Below are positions 46,126-57,727 of a stretch of 64,000 nucleotides of DNA, one piece after another. The stretch's first letter is position 1. Each line of letters begins with the position of its first letter. This DNA comes from Apium graveolens (Eukaryota > Streptophyta > Magnoliopsida > Apiales > Apiaceae), in assembly GCF_009905375.1 (NCBI RefSeq), contig NC_133647.1, forward strand, positions 75,024,671-75,088,670, in the 5' to 3' direction. The translations under genes and the position numbers were made by a program. The notes under the pieces were generated by a model that saw nothing but the letters and a program-made list of their open reading frames with translations, ran no database searches and was not told the origin of the DNA.

Positions 46126-47311
46126 CCCCCAAACTTGAATCGATGCTTGTCCTCAAGCATAAACAGACTCAAAGAACAAGAGAATAAAAATACATGAATG
46201 CTACTAATATGAATGCAACGATTATGAATGCAACGATCCCAATAGAATAACTAAACCAATCGACAAGCAATACCTCAGTAAATGCAGTTTCTCGCATAAA
46301 GATCAGTTAAATCATACAAATCAATTTACAAACTAGAGACGTGCGTGTGTGCAGATGCTTACAGATATACTATCGCAACTAGATCGACAATCATGACTCA
46401 CTACTTATGAAGACAATCACAAGTTTATAAATAGAATAAAAGCTAGACTCAAAATAACTTATAACACTTCATTTCTATATCGGAGATTTATATGGTTTCA
46501 TGCTTTTATTCAAAACAAAACAAACACATATGCTTATTTTATCGTGCAATGATTGAGGTCCACAAAAGACTTATTCAATAGTACCCATGTAGCGAGCGTT
46601 AGGTTAGCGGATCCCAGACTATAAAAGCCTTACGTAACTAGGCACAAAGTCCCCTAAGAACTTAATAACTCGAGTACTAAAGAGCCCACTCGTGATCAAT
46701 TATACCTAACACTTATTCTTTTCTTTTTTTCTGCTTTTTTTTCTACGAATTTCTGAATGAGTGTGTTTTGCTCCATCTCATCCAACCCTAGACTACTTAT
46801 ATAAATATGAGTCGGCTACTAGCCGTTTGACACCTAGCCACACAACTAGCAATGAACTCCAATTTCCTCCAATTTTTAAATATCCATGTCTTTTATTATT
46901 AAGAGAATATCCTAAATTCTAAATATAAACAACCGATTAAACCTTGACAAAATAACAAACCATGACTATGATCTAGCACTCTAGCAACCTGTAAGACTTA
47001 GTGAAATACAAGTATCTCTAGCATGCAAATCAACTTAATACGACTTAACATCTCTAAACACGACATCACTACACTAGCATCAATATCACAAGTCAACTGG
47101 AAAAATTATCTCAAGGATCATGTTATAATGCAAATGCATGAAAACTATATGAACAAAATAAAATAAAAATACCAAAAAGAAAAAAAAAACTATATGGCAA
47201 AATATGCAAACTATATGAGACTCACACAAAAACATATTTCTTCAACTACTACCCCCAAAATTAAAATTTTCACTGCTCTCAGTGAAGGTAATAGTAAGGA
47301 ATCAGGCATAC
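46126..47311 (-). other. Element F 3' untranslated region with polypurine tracts
   Basis: No coding sequence is seen. On the minus strand the LTR-proximal tract reads GATTCAAGTTTGGGGGTAT (46125-46143), typical of Athila/Tat elements. A second G-rich tract, TTTTGGGGGTAGTAG, lies at about 47247-47262 just after the extra ORF. The stretch is rich in A and T runs. Confidence 0.7.
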
Positions 47312-48529
47312 CTAATCAGAATCAGAATCCTTACCCTTAGCGGGTGGAGTGTCGGGTGTGTCTAGAGGTGGATACATGGAATCCTCACCAAAAACTGGCC
47401 ACTGGATATCAACTCCGCTGGCTCTAAAAGTTGTCCCAAGTTCCTGGGTGAGATCAAGTGCGAAGCTGCTGTAAATGTCATGCATCGCATCCATCCTCCG
47501 TGCTAGATGCCTGTACTGCATCGAACTCATGACAACTCCCATATTAGCTCCTTCCTCCTCCTCATGCGCCTGCTGCGATGGCCCTGCCTCATCTCCTTGA
47601 TGAGATCTCCATGCAGTCCTGCTCGCCTGAGTGGCCCCAACAGCTGGCCTCCCACCAGGTAGGTGGTCAAAAGTATAACCAAGCCCCTTTAGATCGGGCT
47701 TACCTCCATCCCATTCTTACATCGTAGCCAAAGTAGTGCTGTCAATAGGAGCACTCGGGATCTGTAGCTACTCGTGTGCAGGCCAATGAACACCAACTTC
47801 CACGCACAGCTTCATCACCACGGACGCATATGGAATAGACCATGTAGTACTCCCCCTCAAGAACTTCAGAATCCCCTGATAAATCACCATCCCTAAATTT
47901 ATATAATCGCCCTGAAGAATGCCCCATAACAACCGTGCACGCTCCACAGTAATCTAATGCACATGCGAAGATGGCACGATGTTAGCACATATGAAAGCAT
48001 TCCATACATGGGCAAACCTATTCATTCTGGAAGCCGGGAATGTAGAATACTCGGTCGTGCCCCTCTTGATCTTCCAGTGAGTATCGGGCTGGCACAGAGT
48101 AGCAATAATAAGATCCAGATCAAAGTCCTCTGGAGTCTTATCATTCCAGGTGTCCTGCCCCACCTTCCTCGCATGATGCTCAATCACAGTCCTGATAGCC
48201 TCTGCATTATACTCCACCGTCACCCCTCGAACCACCGTGAAGCCATTCTTCTCGGCCTTGGCATTCGCATAAAACTCGCGAACAACACTCATGGGCACAG
48301 CAGCGGGTGCCTCGCAAATAGGTACCCAACCCATCTCAAGAATCATCTCCAACATCTGACCATCCTTCCCTAATGGCAGAAAACCTCGCTCCTTGATGAT
48401 TGGCTTCGAAAGAAGCCTAGTATACTCCGCTTCAGCCTCGGAAGTAGAGAACCTTGGCCTTACACCACCTATACTTGATGAATCGGTGGTGCTGCTATCG
48501 ACTTGTGTTCTTTGTCTCTTGGGTGCCAT
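47312..48529 (-). pseudogene. Element F extra ORF (plant transposon-protein domain), three stops
   Basis: The start is the ATG at 48529 (MAPKRQRTQVDSS). One frame of 405 codons runs to 47312, interrupted by TAG at 47956, TAG at 47770 and TAA at 47719, with no frameshift. The domain reads VVREFYANAKAEKNGF, TVVRGVTVEYNAEAI, DFDLDLIIATLCQP, PASRMNRFAHVWNAFICAN and later YINLGMVIYQGILKFL and WSIPYASVVMKLCVEVGV. I recognise this as the domain annotated as 'putative plant transposon protein', often found in Athila-type elements downstream of pol. The C-terminal end is acidic and Pro/Asp-rich. Its function is not established. Confidence 0.85.
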
Positions 48530-49191
48530 TGGAAGTGAGAAGAAAGAATAAGAGTTGTGTTTGAAAGAGAATTTGTGTTTGAGAATTTGTGAATTGGTGG
48601 AGAAGTTGTATATGAGGTGTATGTAGATATAGGTGGTGAAAAGAGAATTTATATGGAATAGAAGTGGGATTTGATTATGGGAATAATGGGAGTAATGCGT
48701 TTGATTTGGAGAGGGAATTATGGGATGTGGTAGAGTAAAAATCAGTCTGGAATTGATTTTTGACTAAAAATCCTGATTTTCTCTTGAAACAGCTGTTTTA
48801 TTTTTTTCAGTCAGGACACGGCGCGGGCGCGCGCTGAGATAGTGCGGGCACGCGCTACTTTTGTCAAATCGGCACGTCCGCGCGCTGTAACTGGCGCGCT
48901 GTAACAGCGTGGGCGCGCCATGTTTCTGTAAAATCAGCGCGGCCGCGCACTAGGACATCACGGGCGTGCCAAGCTCCTGAAGTGAGCCCTGAATTTTTTT
49001 CTTTTTCTGATATTTTTGTGATTTTTTCTTTTCTTCTTGCTTCCTCTACTTACTAATGTACAACAAACTTGGGTTGCCTCCCAAGAAGCGCTTCTTTTAC
49101 GTCGCTAGCTGGACGTAGAATCTCGAGATCAAACGGACAATAGAACGGCACTAACCACCTCGCGGTTTGCCGAGTCACCATAGTAATGCTT
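48530..49191 (-). other. Element F pol-to-extra-ORF spacer
   Basis: This non-coding spacer lies between the integrase end and the extra ORF start. It carries a dense GC-rich array at 48818-48990 and then, on the minus strand, about 290 bp of AT-rich leader before the ATG. The placement parallels the motif-bearing spacers of C and D. Confidence 0.7.
48818..48990 (-). repeat. GC-rich GCGCGGGCGCGC-type array, F spacer
   Basis: Seven or eight blocks of the GGCGCGGGCGCGCGCT, CACGTCCGCGCGCTGT, AGCGTGGGCGCGCC and AGCGCGGCCGCGCACT types are separated by short AT-rich spacers such as TTTTGTCAAATC. The words match those in LTR F (45781-45884) and LTR H (43877-43937). Confidence 0.87.
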
Positions 49192-50464
49192 CTACCTCTG
49201 ACCATTTACCTTAAATGCCTGACCCAGATCATTCTCAAAAAATTCCACCGCTCTATGTGGAAACATAGTTTTGACAATAAACGGCCCTGACCATCTTAAC
49301 TTCAACTTTCCAGGAAAAAGACGGACATGAGAGTTGAACAACAAAACTTGTTGCCCTGGCATAAATGATTTGAGCACTAGACCCCGATCGTGCCACCTCT
49401 TGACTTTCTCCTTATACATTTTGTTGTTCTCATAAGCTTGAAGTCGAAACTCGTCAGGTTCATTCAATTGAAGCATCCTCTTCTTTCCAGCCGCATCCAA
49501 GTCCAAATTTAACTTCTTCAAAGCCCAGTATGCCTTATGCTCGAGTTCCACAAGCAAATGACACCCCTTACCAAAGAACAACTGAAAGGGCGACATTCCC
49601 AATGGAGTCTTATATGTTGTTCTATATGCCCAAACAGCTTCATCAAGCTTCAAAGACCAATTTTTCCTTGATGGACACACAACCTTCTCTAAAATATGCA
49701 TGATCTCTCCGTTAGACACCTCAGCTTGACCATTGTTTGAGGATGATAAGCCGTAGCAATGCGATGATTCACATTATACCTTTTCATTATAGCAGTGAAC
49801 TTGCGATTGCAAAAATGCAACCCCTCATCACTGATTATGATTCTTGGAGTTCCAAACCTTGTGAATATCTGCTTGTGAAGAAAATTAAGCACCACTTTTG
49901 CATCATTCGTTGGCAACGCCTTAACTTCAACCCATTTTGACACATAATCAACCTGGACAACAAGATATACTGATGGTTACAAGATGAGACAAATGGCCCC
50001 ATGAAGTCAATTCCCCAAACATTAAAGACCTCAACCTCGAGAAGCACATTAAGAGGCATCTCATCCCTCTTAGACATATTACCCACACGTTGACATCGAT
50101 CACATTTCAAAATGAACTGGTAAGCATCTTTAAATAATGTCGGCCAAAAGAAACCTGCTTGAAGAACACGAGTTGCTGTCTTTTCTCTACCATAATGTCC
50201 TCCATAAGCCGTGGAGTGGCAATCTCGCAAGATTCCCCCCGTTTCGCTGTAAGGAATACATCTCCTGATGATTTGGTCAGCTCCTTGACGAAAAAGAAAC
50301 GGCTCATCCCACATATACCACTTCACTTCATGTATAAACTTCTTCCTTTGAGCATAAGATAAGTGGGGAGGAATGATATTACTCAAAAGGTAGTTCACAA
50401 TGTCTGCAAAACCACGATTCTTCTTCTTGCACTCCAAACAGCTGCTCATTAGGAAAAGATTCAT
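49192..50464 (-). pseudogene. Element F integrase, broken
   Basis: An HHCC zinc-binding region (HSTAYGGHYGREKTATRVL, then LKCDRCQRVGNMSKR, about 50090-50220) is followed by the core with WGIDFMGPF (about 50000), ISDEGLHFCN (about 49820) and a region near the former catalytic Glu. The C-terminal part ([23 protein letters not shown], then [26 protein letters not shown] in two adjoining blocks) ends at 49192. Frame changes occur near 49990 and 49700. The sequence suits Athila-type integrases, which lack a chromodomain. Confidence 0.9.
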
Positions 50465-52103
50465 TTATCAATGTCTTATCCAATGAAGTAGCATTAGGAT
50501 TCTCTAAATACGAGAGATCATCAGTGACTTGATTTTCAGTCCCCTTTCTGTCCTTGATCTCTAGTTCAAATTTTTGAAGCAAAAGAACCCATCTAATCAA
50601 TCTAGGCTTCGAGTCCTTCTTTGAGACTAGATATCGAATTACAGCATGATCAGTGAAAACTGTCACCTTAGTCCCAAGTAGATAAGATCGAAATTTCTCA
50701 AAACCATAGACAATAGCCAAAAGTTCTTTCTCCGTAGTAGTATAATTCAGTTGAGCACCATTTAGGATCTTACTAGCGTAGTAGACCACATGAAATATAT
50801 TGTTCTTCCTCTGCCCAAGAACTGCTCCAACTGCATAGTCACTTACATCGCACATCATCTCAAAAGGTTCATTCCAATCAGGTGCAGTTATAACTGGTGC
50901 CGTTATTAAACTCTTCTTCAATGTCTCAAAAGTTGCAAGGCACTCATCATCAAACTTGAAAGGAACATCTTTCTCTAGCAAACTGCATAATGGCTTTGAA
51001 ATTTTTGAGAAGTCTTTGATGAAATGCCTGTAGAAACCCGCATGACCAAGAAAACTGTGAATTCCCTTAACAGAATTAGGTGGGGGAAGATTCTCAATGA
51101 CCCCCACCTTGGCCTTGTCTACCTCTAGACCTTTACTAGAAACCTTGTGCCCGAGAATAATGCCCTGACGCACCATAAAGTGACATTTCTCCCAATTGAG
51201 AACCATATTGGTCTCAACGTACCTCTTGAGAACGTGTCCAAGATTTTGCAAGCATTCATCAAAAGAATCGCCAAAGATTGAGAAGTCATCCATGAACACC
51301 TCCACATTCTAGCCAATCATATCAGAAAAGATGGCCATCATGCATATCTGAAATATGGCTGGTGCACCACACAAACCAAAAGAAACTCGTCTGAAGGCGA
51401 AAGTACTAAATGGACAAGTGAAGGTAGGTTTCTCTTGATCTCCTGGAGCGATACAAATTTGATTATAACCTGAATAACCATCCAGAAGACAATAGTACTC
51501 ATGACCAGCCAACCTGTCGAGCATCTGATCAATGAAGGGCAAAGGGAAATGATCCTTCCTAGTGGCTTTGTTCAGCTTTCTGTAGTCCATGCAAACTTTC
51601 CACCCCGTGACTGTTCTAGTAGGAATAAGCTCATCTTCTCATTTGCTACCATAGTAATACCACCTTTCTTCGGCACACATTGAATCGGGCTTACCCATGA
51701 ACTGTCAGAAATAGGGTAGATGATCCCTGCATCTAGCCACTTAAAAATTTCCTTCTTCACTACCTCCTTCATGATTGGATTGAGTCTTCTTTGCTGCTCG
51801 ACCGTAGGCTTGCTACCTTCCTCTAGTAGAATTTTATGCATGCAGTAAGAAGGATTGATTCCCTTGATATCTGCCATAGTCCATCCAATTGCCGATTTGA
51901 ACCCTTTCAGAATCCTCAAAAGCTTTTCCTCATCACTACCTGAAAGGTCAGATGCAATAATAACAGGAAGAGTGGATGCATCACCTAAAAACACATACCT
52001 CAAATGCTCAGGTAAAGGCTTAAGCTCAAGAGTGGGAGCTTCCTCAATAGATGGCTTCAGGCGTTTAGGAGCTTTGTTCAATTCCTCCATTCCCAGAGAT
52101 TCA
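50379..52103 (-). pseudogene. Element F reverse transcriptase and RNase H, broken
   Basis: The frame entering from across LTR I reads FESLGMEELNKAPKRLKPS. RT blocks are INPSYCMHKILLEEGSKP, PISDSSWVSPIQCVPKKGG, MDYRKLNKATRKDHFPLPF, YSGYNQICIAPGDQEKPTF, SFGLCGAPAIFQ and the catalytic FMDD (51285-51296). A frame change lies near 51600 and a TAG at 51309 just before VEVFMDDFS. The connection and RNase H ([48 protein letters not shown]) continue to about 50400, where the frame changes into integrase. All core RT motifs are visible. Confidence 0.92.
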
Positions 52104-52108
52104 AAAGG

Positions 52109-55100
52109 TGTAACGACCGGGAAATTTACGTTGTATTATATCATATTTATAATAAAATGTGTGTATTAATATGTCATTTATGTGTGACTATTTGTTAAAC
52201 CCTAATTGTTATGTGTTACGTGTATTCCGTGTCATTTCTGTATTTTTAAGGTATTTTTCAGATGTCTTATTTCACATTCATAGCTTTCATTTCAAACGTT
52301 TTACGACCTAAACAATGATTTTAAAGCCAGTATATCAAATAAAATAATGGGCCTTATTTTTCATCAAACGACTTTTACAATCGCATTATTCTGAACATCT
52401 AGATATTTTATAAATTTTCTCGTTTTACGAAAAATGACTTTTCCGGGCCCCATCGGGTGTTAAAAACCCCACAAAAATCACATTTTCATTTTTATAAAAT
52501 TATAGGACTTTTATTTATACCATTTCTTTGTATTTTTACATTATTCACAATTTTTGGGAATTTTTGGCATATATATTGTATATATAAAATATTTATAAAT
52601 TAAATTTTAATACCCAAAAATTATGAAAATTAGGGCCAAATATTTTTATTAAATGTATAATTAGCTCCTTAATTTTATTTAGGAGTATTAATTTTTGCAG
52701 GTATAAAAACCCTAATTATTATTAATTTAATTAATTGAAAATCAGAAAATTCAGTAATTTTCCCCAAATTCCAGAATTAGGGTTCTTGAGTTCTTGACTT
52801 CAGGTAGGGATTTCATCGTGTTTCTGATCTCCAAATCAAGCATGTAAGTAGTCGTTGCAAAGCTCTTGATCTCTACTTTCTAATTCTGTTATCAATTTTG
52901 TATTTTGTTGCTTCGATTTTCAATTCGATTTTTAGGGTTTTTAGCCGAATTGGGTATTTGCAAATCGTTGTGTTTTGGTTGTTGAAAGTTATATGAATCG
53001 ATTGCCCAGGTTGTGTAGATGATTATACATATTTTTAATTAACTTTTCTATTCCCGGATTAGTGAATTGTGTTTTTGAGTTTCAACCCGTTTTGAATTCG
53101 GGTTTTTATTTTGGATTGTTATTTGTTGATTTGATGATTACGAGCTTAAAGATCATCGAATTCTGAGTCGTTTGGCACCGGTTTCGTCGAGTTTGGTTCC
53201 CATTTTTGCGTCGCCGGAAAACCTCCGTTACCGGCGGTGTTCTTGAACTTTCCGACGTCGTTGTCGATGAAGGAGGAGGAGGATGGTGTTGGGCGTGTTG
53301 TCGAGTGAAGCTGTAGAAAAAAACCGAAGCCAGGAATCGTTGTTCGAATCACCGGTTTCGTTCACCGGAAAACCCACCGGTAACGACGCCGGTGGGGCTG
53401 TTCTTGGACGACCCGGTTTCAACCCGGTGTTCGACCCGGTTTCGATCCAAAATTCCCCAAATCAGTTATCTGAAACATGTTTCTGTGATTTAATTTATTT
53501 ACTTTTATTTTTATAAAATAGAATTTAATTTTGTAAATTCTAAAAAAAAATCAAATAAAAATCAGATTAAAAATCTGAAATATTTTGTAAATAATTCCTA
53601 AATTATTTTCTTAATTTATAAATTTGAATTTAATGATTTAAGTAAGTATTTAATTATTTTTTTAATCATTTATCTATTTATTTATTTATTATTTAATAGT
53701 TAATAATTAATAATTAAGAACTATATTGATGGAATATTACGAGAAACGATTCGATAAATAAGGGAATAAAACGAATATCTCGTAAGTGTACGAGTAATTA
53801 AATGATAAGTTCGATTATTAATATGATTATTATTATTCAGACGATAGTTAATTATTCGTATAATATTGTAAAAATGATTCGTAATAAATAATTAAATACA
53901 GATAATTGATTTAAATCGTATACGTGCAATAATAACAGTAATGCTTCGATAATTATATGAGAAATAACTCGTAGAAATACGAGTAGTGGATCGTTGAATT
54001 GAATTCTGATTCGGATAATAGTTTATTTATTCGATAGTTATTATATCAGTTGATTATATCGATTATTTATTTGTAAATAATCGATCTAATCGAATAGATA
54101 ATGATACGTTGTAAATATTTGTAATCAATTGTGATTAATCCTAATAATTAGGGATTAATTATTTTAAATTATTAAATAAATATTTATTAATTAGTTATTT
54201 ATTAGTTATTTATTTATTAAATATTTAAAAGTGATTAATTATTTCGATAATTGATCACATAATTTTCAATAAACCATAACTTATTCATTTTAACTCCAAA
54301 AATTATAAAAAATTACTTTTGACTTTGATTTTTCTTAAATAATTATTTAAAAATTATTTTAGGATTTAAAAATTTGTAATAATTATGTATATTTAATAAT
54401 AAACTGAATTATCAGTGTTTAATTGATAATAATTCAACCGTTAGTCCGATTTGAGTGAAACGAAAGTCATTTTACTCAGAAAAATGAATTCTTTTCATTA
54501 AAAATAATATGAAGACTTAATTTCTTCTAGAAATTAGTTGGCTTTAGTACTTGCTTGATTATCAGTCGAAATACGTGCCGAGACGAATCCGAAAAATCCC
54601 AGAAAAATGGAAATGAAGTTGGAGGTGATCAACGAAGCAATCAGCGAGTCGATTTTGATTCTAAAAATTATTTTAACTATAAAAAGGATTATGTGCTTAT
54701 GCGCTTATGTATATTATGTGGTTAATCGAGTCTTACTTGCTTATATGTAATATACGAGTCGGTCATAAGCGTATGGGTAGATAATAGGAACGAAATGAAG
54801 TCGATTCAAGATGCAACTGAAGTACAAAATGACTTAACCCGTCTATTTTGCTAACAGAAGCTAAGCCAGCAAGGCAGGTCGAGTAGGTGATAGACGAAAG
54901 TGATTTAATTGTAGTAAGTCGCGCAGAAGGCAAGTTTCTCCCCTATTCTATTTTTCAGAATAGTGATATACTTTTCAGATTCTTATTACATTTCCACTCT
55001 TTTAATTCTTTTGTTCATATTTCATTTTAATTCTTGATTTATTCTGTTCATTTGAATTCATTATTCGTATTCCAATTGTTACTCACAATTATTGATATAT

Positions 55101-55912
55101 TCTGGTGATTAGAATATATCAAGGCATACCGATTGTTTCGATTTCTATTCCAGGGACTGGATAATAATACTTTGGGGATTAAGTTCACTTAATCCTAAGG
55201 ACCGGGACATAACCAGATCCTTGAGATGGGCCGTAGTGTCTGGGTGCCCGACGGGATCTATATAGTGAGATATAGATCTGCACTGTATCCTGGCTGATCA
55301 GCAGGGTATAGCTGCGAACTTGAGTCCAGTTTAGTTCGTTTGTATTCGCCAGTAATGGCCTTCTTTCTATTCTCGAGAGGTTATGTCTTTGCAGATATAC
55401 ATGGGTTACGGATTCATTTAAATTGCTTTAACACTATTTATATTTTGTAGACTTGTTGAGCAACTTTTGGCTCACCCCTTTTGTTGTTATTCACCTTATT
55501 GTTTTCAGTTAATAAGGAATATGAAACCCATCAGGACACGAGTGGTAAAGAAGCGGGTCAAGCCTCGGGATCCTCTCATACCCAAGGTGTTGATCCCAAT
55601 CCAGGAAGAAAGCTTTGAGTTGCCCGAGCAGGTGGAGTGTTGATAGATAGTGTGTGTGTTTGAATAAAAGCTGAACTTAGTTTGAAATGAATTAGACAAT
55701 GGTTTGTAATAAAGAGAGTTTGTGAGATTTTAATGTTGGTTTGTAATAAAAGTAGTTAGTGGTTCTTGTTTTCATACTTCAACCTAAAAAGGTCCTGGTT
55801 AGTGTTAAAGGGGTTTAGTTTCATTTTTTTATTATTTATTAATAAGCTTGTACAGGTTCGGTGATTAGCTCGTAAGCCCCAAACTTATACCCCGGGTTTG
55901 GAGGGCGTTACA
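52109..55912 (+). mobile_element. Element I: Tekay-like solo LTR
   Basis: It is a single LTR of 3,804 bp, from TGTAACGACC to GAGGGCGTTACA, with a perfect 5 bp duplication AAAGG on both sides (52104-52108 and 55913-55917). There is no internal region or second LTR. It resembles LTR E throughout but is a separate insertion. Removing it and one AAAGG restores continuous gag-pol sequence of F. Solo LTRs arise by recombination between the two LTRs of one element. Short open frames inside are not genes. Confidence 0.95.
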
Positions 55913-55917
55913 AAAGG

Positions 55918-56722
55918 TATATCTATCTTCCTCTTCCAGGGAGAAACATTCAAATACTACAATTATTCTTCACCTTCTTCATCTTCACTATCCAAATTCC
56001 CCAACAAGGCTTTTCTAAGGCATCGGACCTTAGCAGTTGATCAAGTTTCGATTTCACCACCGAATCGACCAACTCCACTTTTAAGCACTCCTCATTATCA
56101 GTAAGAAATTTCATAGCATTGAACACATTAAAGTCACATCATGGTCCAGAACTCGCATTGTGAGCTCACCCTTCTGCACATTTATCAAGGTTCGGCCAGT
56201 TGCCAAGAAAGGTCTTCCCAAAATTATGGGAATCTTCTTATCCTCCACGAAATCAAGAATGAAAAAATCAGCAGGGAAGATAAGTTTATCCACCTTGACC
56301 AAGACATCCTCCGTAATACCTCGCGGATATGCAATAGAACGGTCGGCCAACTACAAGGTCATATAAGTCGGTTTTGGATCAGGCAAGTCCAACTGCTTGA
56401 AGATTGACAAGGGCATCAGATTGATGCTAGCTCCCAAGTCACATAAGCATCTGTCAAAAGACATTTTTCCAATAGTACACGGAATAGTGAAACTTCCTGG
56501 GTCTTTAAGCTTCGGAGGAAACTTCTGTTACAGCACAGCACTACATTCCTCCGTGAGAGCGACTGTCTCTAAATCATCTAGCTTCACCTTCCGAGAGAGA
56601 ATACCTTTTATAAACTTTGTATAACTAGGCATCTGCTCAAGAGCCTCAGCGAAAGGTATGTTAATATGAAGTTTTTTGAACACCTCCAGAAACTTCTCAA
56701 ATTGTTTCTCCAGATTTTTCTT
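55918..56722 (-). pseudogene. Element F protease and flanking region
   Basis: On the minus strand this reads KFLEVFKKLHINIPFAEAL and MPSYTKFIKGILSRK, then the retropepsin CDLGASINLMPLSIF (about 56395-56443). It continues with [20 protein letters not shown] and [16 protein letters not shown]. Stops lie near 56700, 56528 and 56350, and a frame change follows after 56111. The D-L-G-A form of the active site is typical of Athila/Tat Gypsy elements, whereas Tekay-like elements such as G have D-S-G-A. The frame continues across LTR I into RT. Confidence 0.88.
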
Positions 56723-57727
56723 CTACAGTCGCTTGGGAAAATGTAGTGGAGGATAAATCTGTTTCTCCCTTGTATTACCCTCAGGAGGAGTGTGCTCAAC
56801 AGTAGTCTTCCTTGGTTCCACTTCTTCATCATGTTGCTCTACTTCTTTCTCAGCCCCAGCTTCTTCAGTCAACACTTGAGTTTGTTCGGGATTCACAACC
56901 TTTCCAGACCTCAAAGTGATTACCTTTACCTTCTCCTTAGCTTCCCTCTTTCCTGACACTTCAGTGTCACTAGGGAGTGTACCAGGCTGACAATTAAGCA
57001 AGGCATTGGCAATTTTCCCGATTTGATTTTCCAAGATTTTGATAGAAATGGCTTGACTCTTGCACATAAGCTTCAACTCTTCTAATTCAGATTTTTCATT
57101 AGCTTGTTGCAGCTGGAGTTGTTGTCTTGGTGCATACTGCGGTTGCTGAAAACCAGGGGGGTTGTACTGCTTAGCTGGATATTGCTGATAAGGCTGTTGA
57201 ACCGCATTCTGAGTGTTGCTTCAACTGAAATTAGGATGATTGCGGTTGTAGAGATGATAGGTGGCTGGCACTGGTTCTTGCGATCGCTGGAAGTTGCTCA
57301 CAAACTGAGCTGATTCACTAGAAATTATGCACTGATCAGTCTCATGGGCACCAGCACAAAGCTCACAGACACTGGTGATTTATTTAACTCCATAATTAGT
57401 CAAAGTGTCCACCTTCATCGTGAAAGCCTTAAGTTGGGCAGCGATAGCAGTTGCTGCGTCCAACTCCAGAATTCCTGCGACTTTTCCCTGAGTCAGCCTC
57501 TGGGAAGGATTCTGGTACACATTAGCAGCATCAGTTCAATAAGTTCATAAGCTTCATCGTAGCGTTTAGCCCACAAGGCTCCTCCTGATGCTACATCAAT
57601 TATGGATCTAGAAGTAGCACCCAGTCCATTGTAGAAACAGTTGATAATTATCCAATCAGGTATGCCATGGTGTGGGCACTTCCTTAGCATCTCCTTATAT
57701 CGATCTAAAGCCTCACACAGAGATTCT
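56723..57727 (-). pseudogene. Element F gag, 5' truncated by G
   Basis: The visible gag part starts at the edge of element G and reads MLRKCPHHGIPDWIIINCF and SGGALWAKRYDEAYELIE. An Athila-type zinc knuckle CELCAGAHETDQC (about 57330-57370) and a Gln/Pro/Asn/Tyr-rich stretch (57100-57230) follow. The acidic, Lys-rich part ends KQIYPPLHFPKRL near 56735. Stops lie at about 57390 and 57220, and a frame change near 57490. Gag would form the particle core. The N-terminal half lies beyond the window. Confidence 0.88.

Larger units (their letters stand above)
44695..57727 (-). mobile_element. Element F: Athila-like Gypsy, minus strand, cut by I and G
   Basis: On the minus strand the order is gag (57727 down), zinc knuckle, protease with DLGASINLMP, RT, RNase H, integrase, an extra ORF with the plant transposon-protein domain, polypurine tract and 3' LTR (46125-44695). 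This is the Athila layout. Solo LTR I splits it at 52103/55918. Element G cuts gag at 57728, so the 5' LTR of F lies beyond the window. The frames hold many stops and shifts. Confidence 0.9.

Noticed and set aside
44695..47311. A MITE or foldback DNA transposon formed by the 43640-46110 inverted repeat
   Set aside because: The arms are LTRs of an Athila-type element, with a polypurine tract and coding region next to one arm. An insertion of F into H explains the palindrome.
53146..53516. Open frames with Pro/Ser-rich products on both strands
   Set aside because: They fall in solo LTR I. The GC-richer segment that keeps them open has a counterpart in LTR E near 15900.
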